Positions 7,855 through 16,015 of a stretch of 29,760 nt of DNA are shown here, in pieces. This DNA comes from an uncultured Eggerthellaceae bacterium (GTDB taxonomy: Bacteria > Actinomycetota > Coriobacteriia > Coriobacteriales > Eggerthellaceae). Under the pieces are notes generated by a model, which saw only the letters and a list, made by a program, of their open reading frames with translations, did no database searches and was not told where the DNA came from. Every line of letters begins with the position of its first letter. The stretch's first letter is position 1. A program made the translations under genes and the position numbers. The stretch lies in contig CAJURZ010000017.1 in NCBI GenBank assembly GCA_910588905.1, forward strand, positions 29,448-59,207. Direction: 5' to 3'.

Positions 7855-8242
7855 ATCATTCTCTTTCTCTAAGGCGACTGATACTAGTGCAGTGCGTATC
7901 TGTCGCATCGGTCATTCCAGCTGTCCGCGTGGGTGCGTTTGAAGTTCATGCGCACGCTGTGTGAGTGTACAGATGGTAAGGCAAAATGTTCCTGATGTGC
8001 CGAGAAATTTCCAAAAATGGCACGACAGGGGGATATTTCCAGAGGTTCTAGCCCAAAAAGACCCTTCTGTCCATCCCGCTCTCAGCCGTCTCTCTCACCG
8101 GGGTCGGGCACTCCCTCCGCTCTGGGAAAGCACGGGGATGTAGGCTAGAATAGGAATCCTGATGGCGGCTTGGGCCTTGGTCGTTCAGGCCATTGGCACG
8201 GCTGCTGATATCGCCCCGGAAGCAAGGATATGAGGCCTAGGC
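7855..8242. other. Gene-free interval between mIHF and (p)ppGpp synthetase
   Basis: This divergent intergenic region of 388 bases has no reading frame with a ribosome-binding site. It should hold the promoters of both flanking genes. TAGAAT at 8146-8151 is a possible -10 for the synthetase, but with no convincing -35. A purine/pyrimidine-biased AT-richer patch at about 7980-8060 stands out from the GC-rich surroundings. No repeat copy was seen. Confidence 0.5.
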
Positions 8243-9130
8243 ATGAGCACCCCCGGTTCCTTGGATGACATCCGCATGAGCGCGTCCATCTCCTATCAAC
8301 GAGAGCACGGGGCCCCTCCGAGGGAGGTCACGTCCAAGCTCACCCAGAACCGCATCCTGACGAACAACGACATAGATGCGCTCACTGTGTTGGAATACGC
8401 TGCTCAGGATATCCTGCAGAAATATCACGCGGCCATGCGTCAGATGGAAACGCGCCTTGAGACCTTAGACCAGGATCTGAAGCTGCGTAAGAGCCGCAAC
8501 CCCATCCATCACATAGAGTCTCGGATGAAATCCGTGCCCTCCATCTTCGAGAAGCTGGAGCGCTACGGCAAAGAGGCCACCCTTGACTCCATGGAGAAGT
8601 ACATCATGGATATCGCGGGCCTACGGGTCATCGTCTCCTATGTCCAGGATTCCTATGCCATCCTGGAATACTTGGAGCACCAGGATGACCTTGAGGTGGT
8701 TGCGGTCAAGGATTACATCGCTAATCCCAAACCGAACGGGTATCGCAGCCTCCATCTGATCGTGAAGATCCCCGTTTACTTCCTGAACGGCAAGCAATCC
8801 ATCCCCGTTGAGATCCAGATCCGCACTATAGCCATGGATTTTTGGGCAAGCCTCGAGCATGATCTGAAATACAAATCGGTCTATGAGATAGAGGGAATCG
8901 ATGTCAGCACAGAGCTGAAGGCCTGCTCCCAGATCATCAGCGGGGTGGAGAAGCGCATGCAGATACTGGCGAATGCCCTTGAGGGGAACAAGGCGCATCC
9001 TAAGCCCACGGCGGTCCAGCAAGCCAAGCAGATGAATCTGGCGAACACCTTAGAGGCTCCGGCGGGAGTGGCGGTGGATATGGCCGAAGAGGCAGTGAAG
9101 AAGCCAGCAGCCCCGGTGATTCCTTGCTGA
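8243..9130 (+). CDS. Small alarmone synthetase (RelQ/YjbM-type (p)ppGpp synthetase)
   Basis: This 295-residue protein has only the RelA/SpoT synthetase domain. Visible motifs are R94-M-K in the ATP-binding region, DIAGLR with D123 and R128, NPKPNGYRSLH at 161-171 (Y167 stacks on the nucleotide in homologues), and VEIQIRT with the catalytic E190. The stretch TIAMDFWASLEH is characteristic of YjbM/RelQ enzymes. No hydrolase, TGS or ACT domain is present, so it is a stand-alone small synthetase and not the long Rel. It has an extra 40 or so residues at the N-terminus and an Ala/Pro-rich tail compared with RelQ. The ATG at 8243 follows GAGG about eight bases upstream. It is probably monocistronic, since a strong promoter follows it. 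Confidence 0.9.
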   Translation: MSTPGSLDDIRMSASISYQREHGAPPREVTSKLTQNRILTNNDIDALTVLEYAAQDILQKYHAAMRQMETRLETLDQDLKLRKSRNPIHHIESRMKSVPSIFEKLERYGKEATLDSMEKYIMDIAGLRVIVSYVQDSYAILEYLEHQDDLEVVAVKDYIANPKPNGYRSLHLIVKIPVYFLNGKQSIPVEIQIRTIAMDFWASLEHDLKYKSVYEIEGIDVSTELKACSQIISGVEKRMQILANALEGNKAHPKPTAVQQAKQMNLANTLEAPAGVAVDMAEEAVKKPAAPVIPC

Positions 9131-9135
9131 ATCCC

Positions 9136-9164
9136 TTGAAGCCCAGGACCAACGAAACTATAAT
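9136..9164 (+). promoter_or_regulatory. Promoter of the amidinotransferase gene
   Basis: TTGAAG (9136-9141) and TATAAT (9159-9164) are separated by 17 bases, a near-ideal housekeeping sigma-factor promoter. The predicted start of transcription is near 9171, giving a leader of about 47 bases. Confidence 0.7.
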
Positions 9165-9217
9165 CGCTTCGGCTCAGCCCATGATATATCTGATGAAGAT
9201 GAGAGAAGGGAACCTCC

Positions 9218-10363
9218 ATGCCTAAGATCGTCAATTCATGGAATGATTGGGATCCGCTGAAGCATGTGATCGTCGGTCGCTGCGACAACGGTATGATCCC
9301 CCCTGAGGAGCCCGCCTCCTCTGAGAAGGTGCCGGTAGATTCTGACATGCGGGGCATGTGGGGCCTTCGTCCGCTGGAGACGGTGGAGAAGGGCAACGCG
9401 GCTCTTGAGCGCCTGGTGAAGATCCTGGAAGACCGGGGCATCAAGGTAGACCGTCCCACGCCGCTGCAGTGGAATCAGAAGATCGGAACCCCTGATTTCA
9501 CGAACGACTCCATGATGGGCTGCATGCCGCCGCGCGACGTGCTGCTCACCATCGGCAATGAGATCATGGCCGCTGCTCAGTCCTTCCGCAGCCGCTACTT
9601 CGAGTACCTGGCCTACTGGCCGCTCATGGAGAAGTACTTCGAGGAGGATCCTGAGTTCATCTGGACCCAGGCTCCGCGCCCGCGTCTGACGGACAAGTCC
9701 TACAAGCACAACTACTACGATGAGTCCATCTCCATCGAGGAGCGTCTGGTGCGCACGGCCAACAAGGACTTCGTCACCACCGAGGTGGAGCCCATGTGGG
9801 ATGCTGCTGACTGGATGCGCATGGGCAAGGACATCTTCGTCCAGCATGGCCTGACCACGAACCGTGCTGCCATGGATTGGATGCAGCGCTACCATCCCGA
9901 CCTGCGCATCCATGCCGTGAACTTCCCGGGAGACCCGTATCCCATCCATATCGACGCTACGTTCGTTCCGCTGCGCCCCGGCCTCATCATCAACAACCCG
10001 GTGCGCCCGCTGCCCCAAGAGCAGCGCGCAATCTTCGAGGCCAACGATTGGCAGATCGTGGATGCGGCTCAGCCCGCGCACACAGAGCCTCCGGCGCTCT
10101 GCTACAGCTCAGTGTGGCTGTCCATGAATTGCCTGGTGCTGGATCCGAAGACGGTGGTGGTGGAAGCCTCCGAGAAGTACCAGATGGAGCAGATGGATCA
10201 GCTGGGCATGAACGTCATCCCCTGCGATCTGCGCGACGCCTATCCGTTCGGTGGCGGTCTGCACTGCTGCACGGCTGATGTGTATCGTGAAGGCGGCTGT
10301 GAGGATTACTTCCCGAACCGCGTATCCGATCCCACCCTCGTTCGTCCGGAGATGTGGGACTAA
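9218..10363 (+). CDS. AGAT-like amidinotransferase
   Basis: This 381-residue protein is closely related in layout to glycine amidinotransferase (AGAT). The catalytic triad of human AGAT (D254, H303, C407) maps to D195 in WDAAD, H244 in HIDATF and C350 in GGGLHC, with identical D-to-H spacing of 49. The family moves an amidino group from arginine to an amine, giving ornithine plus a guanidino compound. The acceptor here (glycine, a diamine or another amine) cannot be deduced, and a hydrolase role such as arginine deiminase-like activity is also possible. AGAAGGGA precedes the ATG. It stands alone between a strong promoter and a strong terminator. The codon usage is clean and GC-rich, which suggests good expression. 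Confidence 0.87.
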   Translation: MPKIVNSWNDWDPLKHVIVGRCDNGMIPPEEPASSEKVPVDSDMRGMWGLRPLETVEKGNAALERLVKILEDRGIKVDRPTPLQWNQKIGTPDFTNDSMMGCMPPRDVLLTIGNEIMAAAQSFRSRYFEYLAYWPLMEKYFEEDPEFIWTQAPRPRLTDKSYKHNYYDESISIEERLVRTANKDFVTTEVEPMWDAADWMRMGKDIFVQHGLTTNRAAMDWMQRYHPDLRIHAVNFPGDPYPIHIDATFVPLRPGLIINNPVRPLPQEQRAIFEANDWQIVDAAQPAHTEPPALCYSSVWLSMNCLVLDPKTVVVEASEKYQMEQMDQLGMNVIPCDLRDAYPFGGGLHCCTADVYREGGCEDYFPNRVSDPTLVRPEMWD

Positions 10364-10379
10364 CCTCCGATCGTGCTCG

Positions 10380-10407
10380 AAAGGCCCCGGTATCCCCGGG
10401 GCCTTTT
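10380..10407 (+). terminator. Rho-independent terminator after amidinotransferase
   Basis: The 11-bp stem AAAGGCCCCGG/CCGGGGCCTTT with a 5-base loop ends in TTTT. It starts 17 bases past the stop codon. Confidence 0.9.
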
Positions 10408-10645
10408 GCTCTCTTCAGTGGCCCGCAGGGCACGGGCTCTTGCGGGTCCGTTCATCTCTCTTGACCTCTATCTCCGTACTTTCTCCATTTCTTCCTGGGG
10501 TTTCCCTTGTATCATCCCTTCTGGGACTTGAGCCAAGTCAACAGCTAGTTAGCAGCTCATTGGCCTCTCGACGGGGCTCTTCTGACGCAGTCAGAGGGCA
10601 ATGATCCGTAAATTGGCTGTTTGACAAGTCTCTTTGCTGAAGAAG
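10408..10645. other. Gene-free interval upstream of the MFS gene
   Basis: About 240 bases without a plausible gene. TTGACA at 10621-10626 (one base into line end) is a good -35 hexamer, but no matching -10 is clear downstream. The region is less GC-rich and T-rich around 10455-10520. No copy of the intergenic repeats was seen here. Confidence 0.4.
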
Positions 10646-10679
10646 GGTCTTCAGCGGCATCGGCTTCGCCCTGAAGACC
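10646..10679 (+). promoter_or_regulatory. Leader hairpin before the MFS transporter
   Basis: A 9-bp perfect stem GGTCTTCAG/CTGAAGACC encloses a 16-base loop. It ends only seven bases before the ribosome-binding site AAAGGAG (10686-10692). It has no U-run, so it is not a terminator; a role in translation control or mRNA stability is inference. Confidence 0.5.
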
Positions 10680-10697
10680 GAACGAAAAGGAGAGATC

Positions 10698-12059
10698 ATG
10701 TCAGATCCAGCTGCAGGCAGCGTGCCTGCGTCCGCCCCGCAGGGCGCACCTTCGGATGCGCCTATCCCTGAGGTGACCGGTCCGGTCATCCGGAAGGTTG
10801 CCGTCTCATCATTCCTCGGCAACTTCATCGAGTGGTTCGATTACGGTTCCTATTCCTATTTCGCCACGATCATCGCAGCAGTGTTCTTCGCCTCAGAGGA
10901 TCCCACTGTGGCGCTCATCTCCACCTTCGCCGTATTCGCCGTCTCCTTCGTGATGCGCCCCATAGGGGCTCTGTTCTGGGGGAGCATGGGAGATAAGAAG
11001 GGCCGCAAGTGGGCGCTCTCCGTTTCCATCTTCCTGATGTCGGGGGCTACGTTCCTCATCGGTTGTTTGCCCAGCTATACGGTGATCGGATTGGGTGCGC
11101 CGCTGTTGCTGTTGCTCCTGCGCATGGTCCAGGGGTTCTCGGCTGCGGGCGAATACGCCGGTGCAGCCACCTTCTTGGCCGAATATGCTCCAGCGAAGAA
11201 GCGCGGTCTGTATTGCTCCATCGTCCCCGCATCCACGTCCGTGGGCCTGCTGGTGGGTTCCACTCTGGCTACCCTCATGACCATCTTCCTGTCCCAGGAA
11301 GCCATCCTCAGCTGGGGTTGGCGCATCCCGTTCCTCTTGGCAGGACCCCTTGGTCTGGTGGCCCACTACATCCGCACCAAGCTGGAGGATTCTCCTACCT
11401 ATCAGGCTATGCAGGATAACTTGGCGAAGAAGGAGCACGGGGTACAGCATCCGGTGCGCGACCTGTTCAAGCATCATTCGCGTGAGCTGATCGTCTCCTT
11501 CGGCGCGTGCATGCTCAATGCGGTGGGCTTCTATGCCGTACTCACCTACCTGCCCACCTACTTGGAGACTGCCGTCGGCATGCCTGCGGAATCCTCCCAG
11601 ATGGCCACCACCATAGCGCTCGTTGCCTATGTGGCCTTCGTTTTCATATCTGGCAAGCTCTCCGATACGTTCGGTCGCAAGAAGATGCTCATCACGGCGT
11701 GCGTCTTATTCGTCGTGCTCACAGTGCCTGCCTTCATGCTGCTGAATACGGCAGACTTCTTCATCGTATTGGCGGTAGAGCTGGTGATGTGCTTCATCCT
11801 CACCATCAACGATGGTACGCTCTCCAGCTATCTGACGGAAACGTTCCCCACGGACGTGCGCTACACGGGCTTCGCGCTCAGCTTCAACCTGGCCAACGCC
11901 ATCTTCGGCGGTACGGCGGCCATGATCTCCACCGCGCTCATCGCGGCAACGGGGTCTACGGTGGCACCGGCTTGGTACATGGTCATCATCGCACTGATCG
12001 CACTGATCGCCATGATCCTATCCCATGAGAACTCTCACAAGGATCTGGATAGCATCTAG
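10698..12059 (+). CDS. MFS transporter, metabolite:H+ symporter (MHS) family
   Basis: This 453-residue protein has 12 predicted membrane segments and the hallmarks of the MHS branch (ProP, KgtP, ShiA). These are GNFIEWFDYGSY at 41-52, the loop motif GSMGDKKGRK at 95-104, RMVQGFSAAGEY at 142-153, SWGWRIPF before TM6, and a second DTFGRKK loop in the middle. Such proteins import betaines, proline, dicarboxylates or aromatic acids with protons; the substrate cannot be read here. The first 28 residues are an Ala/Pro-rich cytoplasmic extension. The ATG at 10698 follows AAAGGAG. The next gene starts 27 bases downstream in the same direction, so an operon is likely. Proximity to the amidinotransferase is suggestive, but a terminator separates them. 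Confidence 0.9.
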   Translation: MSDPAAGSVPASAPQGAPSDAPIPEVTGPVIRKVAVSSFLGNFIEWFDYGSYSYFATIIAAVFFASEDPTVALISTFAVFAVSFVMRPIGALFWGSMGDKKGRKWALSVSIFLMSGATFLIGCLPSYTVIGLGAPLLLLLLRMVQGFSAAGEYAGAATFLAEYAPAKKRGLYCSIVPASTSVGLLVGSTLATLMTIFLSQEAILSWGWRIPFLLAGPLGLVAHYIRTKLEDSPTYQAMQDNLAKKEHGVQHPVRDLFKHHSRELIVSFGACMLNAVGFYAVLTYLPTYLETAVGMPAESSQMATTIALVAYVAFVFISGKLSDTFGRKKMLITACVLFVVLTVPAFMLLNTADFFIVLAVELVMCFILTINDGTLSSYLTETFPTDVRYTGFALSFNLANAIFGGTAAMISTALIAATGSTVAPAWYMVIIALIALIAMILSHENSHKDLDSI

Positions 12060-12086
12060 TCCAAAGCAGCAGCGAAGGAGCAGCGC

Positions 12087-14108
12087 ATGTTCGTCAAGAC
12101 CGTCAGATCCATGAGCCCGGGTGCCTGGTTCGCTCTGGGGCTCATTTCTCTGATCATCGGCTTCGCTGGGGTCTATGGATGGTCTTACAGCCAAAGCCAG
12201 TCAGGGGGGTCTCCCACCATCGAGCCTCTGTGGGAGGTCATCTTCTCGGTGCTCGTGGCCCTGGGAGTAGCGCTTCTGCTCTTGCTGATAAATGCGGGAT
12301 TGACGAAGCTGGCCTATGGGTCCCTCAATCGGGGGGATGATCCAACGAAGCTGGATAAGGTCCTGCCGAAGCTGTCGCCCAAGAGCGTGGCGCTCTTCGC
12401 GCTCATTCTGATCCTCTTCTGGTCTCCCTATCTGATAGCTGTGTTCCCAGGTGTCCTCTATAACGACACTACGGTGCAGATGCAGCAGGTTTATGAGGGG
12501 GCGCACCCCTTGAACATCCGCTTCGGCGGCAATTATCAGCTAGGCGAAGAGGAACTGGAAGCCGCTGAGAAGATGAATGAGTATCAGAAGCTGTCCTCTT
12601 CGCTCAGCATAACGGATGCATGGTTGATAGACCATCACCCGTTCGCGCTCACGCTCTTCTTGGGAGGTATCGCCTCGCTTTCTGATGCCCTGTTCGGTAG
12701 CTGGATGCCCGCCCTTGGATTCCTGATGGTCCTGCAGACCATCCTCTATGCTCTAGCGATCTCCTTCGCCATTGCCTATGTGCGGAAACGGGGAGCACCT
12801 CCGTCCCTCTGTCTTGCAGCCTTGCTCTTCTTCTGTCTGTTCCCAGCTGTTCCTTATTTCGTGGGGATGATCATGAAGGACTGCTTCTTCACGTTCTTCT
12901 GCATCCCCTATTTCCTCATGCTGGCTGAATGCGTGTTCACCAGAGGTGCCTTCTTCAAGAAGAAGCGAGCGGTGGTGGCGTTCATCCTTGTCGCCCTCCT
13001 CTTGTGCCTGACCAAGAAGACCGGTGTCTTCATCGTGGGCGCAACGGCGCTGTTCGGGCTCATCGCAGCCGTCGTGGCTATGAGGCGCGCGAAGAAGGCT
13101 TCCGCCGACGGGGAAGGTGCGAACGCGATCGCGGCCTCCCGGGCGGCTACGTGGGCCTTCTTGCTTCAAGGGGGCATCAGTGCGCTGTTGATGTTCGTCA
13201 TCGTGCCCTTCTGCATCTTCCCGGCGCTCAACATCATCCCGGGGAGCAAGGCGGAGGCCTTGGGATTCATGTTCCAGCAAACGACGCGCTCCTATGTGGA
13301 TCACGGTGAGGACTCGCTGACCCCTCAAGAGCGGGCTGCTATCGCTCAAGTGATGAGGGTGTCGGATATCGAATGGGACTACCGGCCCAAGAGCGCAGAC
13401 TATGCGAAGATCCGCGTTCGGGCGGAGATGACCGACGAGCAGCTCCTCGGGTACCTTGGTGCCTATCTCAGCATGGGAGTGCGCTACCCCGTGACCTATG
13501 CGGAAGCCATCATCTGCACGGCGGCTGGTTATCTGGCCCCGGTCGTTCCCACTGAACCAGCCATCCATACGCTGAATTGGAAGCTATCCTTCGACGGCGA
13601 CCGGCCGGTGCTCTGGCCGCTTGAGGCAACAGCGGAGTTCCGGGGTTTCATCCAGCCGCTTTGGAAGTTCCTCCAAGATATTCCCGTGGTGGGTCTTCTC
13701 TTCAACGGGGTCACCTATGCCCTTTGGATCCCGGGCGCACTCCTCTTCTTCTGCCTGCGGAACCGCTTGAAGGGGGGCATCCTGTTCGTGCCCTTCGCTT
13801 TGGTGACGTTCTTCTGTTTGATAGGCCCTGTCTATGACCTGCGCTATTGTCTTCCGGAGATATTCTGGGCGCCTCTTCTGCTGACCTTCCTGGTGGCTCT
13901 CAGCAAGAGCGTCTTCAAGGCTCGGGCTGATCAGGCGAAGGTCCTGGATATCAGCAAGCGCACTGATGCTCTCACCCAAGAGCAGGAGAGCGAGGCACAG
14001 CCGGGAACATCAGCCCCTTCGACGGACGAAGGCGCATCAGCTCAGGGAACCGCAACCCCTGCAGAGGATGAGAGCGCCTCAAGCCAGGAAGCCTGCGCCT
14101 TCTCCTAG
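12087..14108 (+). CDS. Large polytopic membrane protein, DUF6020/GT-C-like
   Basis: This 673-residue protein has about ten or more membrane segments. An early extracytoplasmic loop contains FWSPYLIAVFPG, then NDTTVQMQQ, and later WLIDHHPF. An acidic loop followed by a HxP-type motif recalls GT-C glycosyltransferases that use lipid-linked sugars, and fits the DUF6020 family as I know it. Enzyme activity is unproven. The last 50 residues are an acidic Ser/Ala/Glu-rich tail. The ATG at 12087 follows GAAGGAG (12073-12079). Its stop overlaps the stop of the opposing aminotransferase by four bases (CTAG at 14105-14108). A role in cell-surface glycan synthesis is inference. Confidence 0.7.
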   Translation: MFVKTVRSMSPGAWFALGLISLIIGFAGVYGWSYSQSQSGGSPTIEPLWEVIFSVLVALGVALLLLLINAGLTKLAYGSLNRGDDPTKLDKVLPKLSPKSVALFALILILFWSPYLIAVFPGVLYNDTTVQMQQVYEGAHPLNIRFGGNYQLGEEELEAAEKMNEYQKLSSSLSITDAWLIDHHPFALTLFLGGIASLSDALFGSWMPALGFLMVLQTILYALAISFAIAYVRKRGAPPSLCLAALLFFCLFPAVPYFVGMIMKDCFFTFFCIPYFLMLAECVFTRGAFFKKKRAVVAFILVALLLCLTKKTGVFIVGATALFGLIAAVVAMRRAKKASADGEGANAIAASRAATWAFLLQGGISALLMFVIVPFCIFPALNIIPGSKAEALGFMFQQTTRSYVDHGEDSLTPQERAAIAQVMRVSDIEWDYRPKSADYAKIRVRAEMTDEQLLGYLGAYLSMGVRYPVTYAEAIICTAAGYLAPVVPTEPAIHTLNWKLSFDGDRPVLWPLEATAEFRGFIQPLWKFLQDIPVVGLLFNGVTYALWIPGALLFFCLRNRLKGGILFVPFALVTFFCLIGPVYDLRYCLPEIFWAPLLLTFLVALSKSVFKARADQAKVLDISKRTDALTQEQESEAQPGTSAPSTDEGASAQGTATPAEDESASSQEACAFS

Positions 14109-15286
14109 GCTTCGTAGGCCTCTTTGAGCGCTTTGAACGCGGGGAAGGAATCGCGGATGGTCTTCTGCGCTATGCAGTAGGACAGGCGCACCCAGCCCTG
14201 GACCCCGAAGCTATCGGAGGGCACGAGCAGGAGCTCGAATTCCTTAGCGCGCTCTGAGAAGGCGACGGCATCAGGCTCAAGGGCGCGTACCCATAGGTAG
14301 AACGCCCCTTCGGGCTCTACGAACTCATAGCCCAGTTCTGCCAGCCCTTCGGTGAGGATCTGCCGGTTCTCCTCATAGGTTGCCACATCCGAGGGCACAG
14401 CAAGGCACTCTGCCACCACGCGCTGCAGGAGCACTGGGGCGCAGATGTAACCCAGGGCCCGTCCGGCTCCGGCAACGGCCACGGAGATATCGGCAGCATC
14501 CGGGATCAGGTCTGATACGTAGATGTAGCCGATGCGCTCTCCTGGAAGCGACAGGGATTTGCTGAAGGAATAGCAGACGATGGTGTCCTCATACAGGCTG
14601 GGCACGTAGGGCACCTCAGCGCCGTAGACGATCTCCCGATAGGGTTCGTCGGATATCAGCATGATGCGAGTACCCAGCTCCTGTTCCTTGCGCTGGAGCA
14701 TCTCTGCGAGGGCTTCCAGGGAGGTACGGGTATAGACGGTGCCCACCGGGTTATTCGGCGAGTTGATGATGACGGCGCTCGTCTTCGGGGTGATGGCCGC
14801 TTCGATGGCCTGGATGTCCGGCTGGAATGAGGGAGTCAGGGCCGGAACCTCTATCAGCGTGCAGCCCGCTGCCTGAGCCCAGGTCTTGTACTCGGGGAAA
14901 TAGGGAGCGATGGCGATGACCTCATCCCCCGGGTTGCTGATAGCCGCCAGCGTGATGGCGATGGCCGAGGAAGCTCCGGAGGTCACATAGACATTCCCGA
15001 AGGTGGCAGGGATGTCGAAGTTGGTGCGGATGTGTTGGGCGATGGCTTGGCGCACCTGGGCATCCCCGGGAGAGGGCGTGTACTCATGCACCTTCACCGG
15101 ATCTTGGGCCAGCTGGGCTTCGAATTGCCGGAGCACCTCAGGCGGTGCAGGTACGCTGGGATTGCCGATGCTGTAGTCATAGACGTTCTCGGGGCCTATC
15201 TGCGCTTTGCGCTCCAGCCCATAGGCGAACAGTTCTCTGATCTTGTTCGGCTCCGCTCCCAGCTCATGCATCCGTTGGTTCAGCAT
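14105..15286 (-). CDS. PLP-dependent class I/II aminotransferase
   Basis: This 393-residue protein is a fold-type I aminotransferase of the aspartate-aminotransferase superfamily. Visible motifs are TSGASSA (102-108, phosphate binding), INSPNNPVG (174-182), SDEPY (212-216), and SFSKSLSLPGERIG, in which K243 should carry PLP. GWVRLSYC near the C-terminus holds the substrate-carboxylate arginine. The substrate is not clear; aspartate, tyrosine or alanine are all possible. The ATG at 15286 is chosen for its upstream GAGGAG and typical N-terminus. A longer open frame to 15898 is only the antisense of the flavodoxin-fold gene. It diverges from that gene with a 75-base shared promoter region. Confidence 0.92.
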   Translation of the reverse strand: MLNQRMHELGAEPNKIRELFAYGLERKAQIGPENVYDYSIGNPSVPAPPEVLRQFEAQLAQDPVKVHEYTPSPGDAQVRQAIAQHIRTNFDIPATFGNVYVTSGASSAIAITLAAISNPGDEVIAIAPYFPEYKTWAQAAGCTLIEVPALTPSFQPDIQAIEAAITPKTSAVIINSPNNPVGTVYTRTSLEALAEMLQRKEQELGTRIMLISDEPYREIVYGAEVPYVPSLYEDTIVCYSFSKSLSLPGERIGYIYVSDLIPDAADISVAVAGAGRALGYICAPVLLQRVVAECLAVPSDVATYEENRQILTEGLAELGYEFVEPEGAFYLWVRALEPDAVAFSERAKEFELLLVPSDSFGVQGWVRLSYCIAQKTIRDSFPAFKALKEAYEA

Positions 15287-15361
15287 CTGCGCTCCTCTTC
15301 CGCGCCTCTTGCGGTCCTCGTTTACAATTGCCCCATCAGGATACCGTGCCAAGGAGGACCC

Positions 15362-15997
15362 ATGAAGGTAATGCTCGTGAACGGAAGCCCGCACAAGTCT
15401 GGCACCACCAACCGTGCGCTGGATGAGATAGCGATCACCTTGGAAGCAGAAGGCATCGAGGTGGGACGCTTCTGGGTGGGCAACGAGCCTCTTTCCGGTT
15501 GCCTTGGTTGCGGGTATTGCGGCACCCATGGGGGCGAATGCGTTTGCCATGATGTGGTGAATGAATTCAATGCCCTGGCAGCAAGCTATGATGGCTACAT
15601 CTTCGGCACCCCGGTCCACTACGCAGCCGCCTCCGGTGCGCTCACGTCCTTCATGGATCGCTCCTTCTATTCCCAAGCCTCCGGTGGTCTTGACTTCTAC
15701 CCGCTGAAGCCAGCGGCCAGCGTGGTGGTGGCTCGTCGTGGCGGTTGCGCCTCCGCCTTCGATCAGATCAACAAGTACTTCACTATCCTGCAGATGCCCA
15801 TCATCTCGGCTACCTACTGGAACATGGTCTATGGGGCCAATGCCGATGATGCCGAACAGGATGCCGAAGGGCTGCGCACCATGCGCGTGCTGGCCCATAA
15901 CATGGCTTACTTCCTGCGGTGCCGCGAAGCGGCCCAGGCAGCGGGCGTGGCGCTTCCTCCGGTAGAGCCCCCGGCTCGTACGAGCTTCATCCGTTAG
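15362..15997 (+). CDS. NADPH-dependent FMN reductase / flavodoxin-fold protein
   Basis: This 211-residue protein has the flavodoxin-like fold of the NADPH-dependent FMN reductase family. NGSPHKSGTT at 7-16 binds the FMN phosphate, and GTPVHY at 82-87 is the second flavin loop. A cysteine cluster C47, C50, C53, C60 and C62 (CLGCGYC then CVC) resembles the iron-sulfur flavoprotein group, so an Fe-S cluster or redox disulfide is possible. The ATG at 15362 is fixed by AAGGAGG (15351-15357). It is 18 bases upstream of the U32 gene and probably co-transcribed with it. The likely job is a redox or quinone/nitro-reductase function; the substrate is unknown. Confidence 0.88.
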   Translation: MKVMLVNGSPHKSGTTNRALDEIAITLEAEGIEVGRFWVGNEPLSGCLGCGYCGTHGGECVCHDVVNEFNALAASYDGYIFGTPVHYAAASGALTSFMDRSFYSQASGGLDFYPLKPAASVVVARRGGCASAFDQINKYFTILQMPIISATYWNMVYGANADDAEQDAEGLRTMRVLAHNMAYFLRCREAAQAAGVALPPVEPPARTSFIR

Positions 15998-16015
15998 CCA
16001 TCGCTTTCGGGTCTC

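Noticed and set aside
9218..12059. One operon of amidinotransferase and MFS transporter
   Set aside because: A strong terminator at 10380-10407 and 330 bases separate them.
15032..15361. Longer start for the flavodoxin-fold gene
   Set aside because: It would overlap the aminotransferase; AAGGAGG directly before 15362 and homologue starts decide the later ATG.
15287..15898. N-terminal extension of the aminotransferase to 597 residues
   Set aside because: The extra part is the antisense of the flavodoxin-fold gene, and a good start with GAGGAG exists at 15286.
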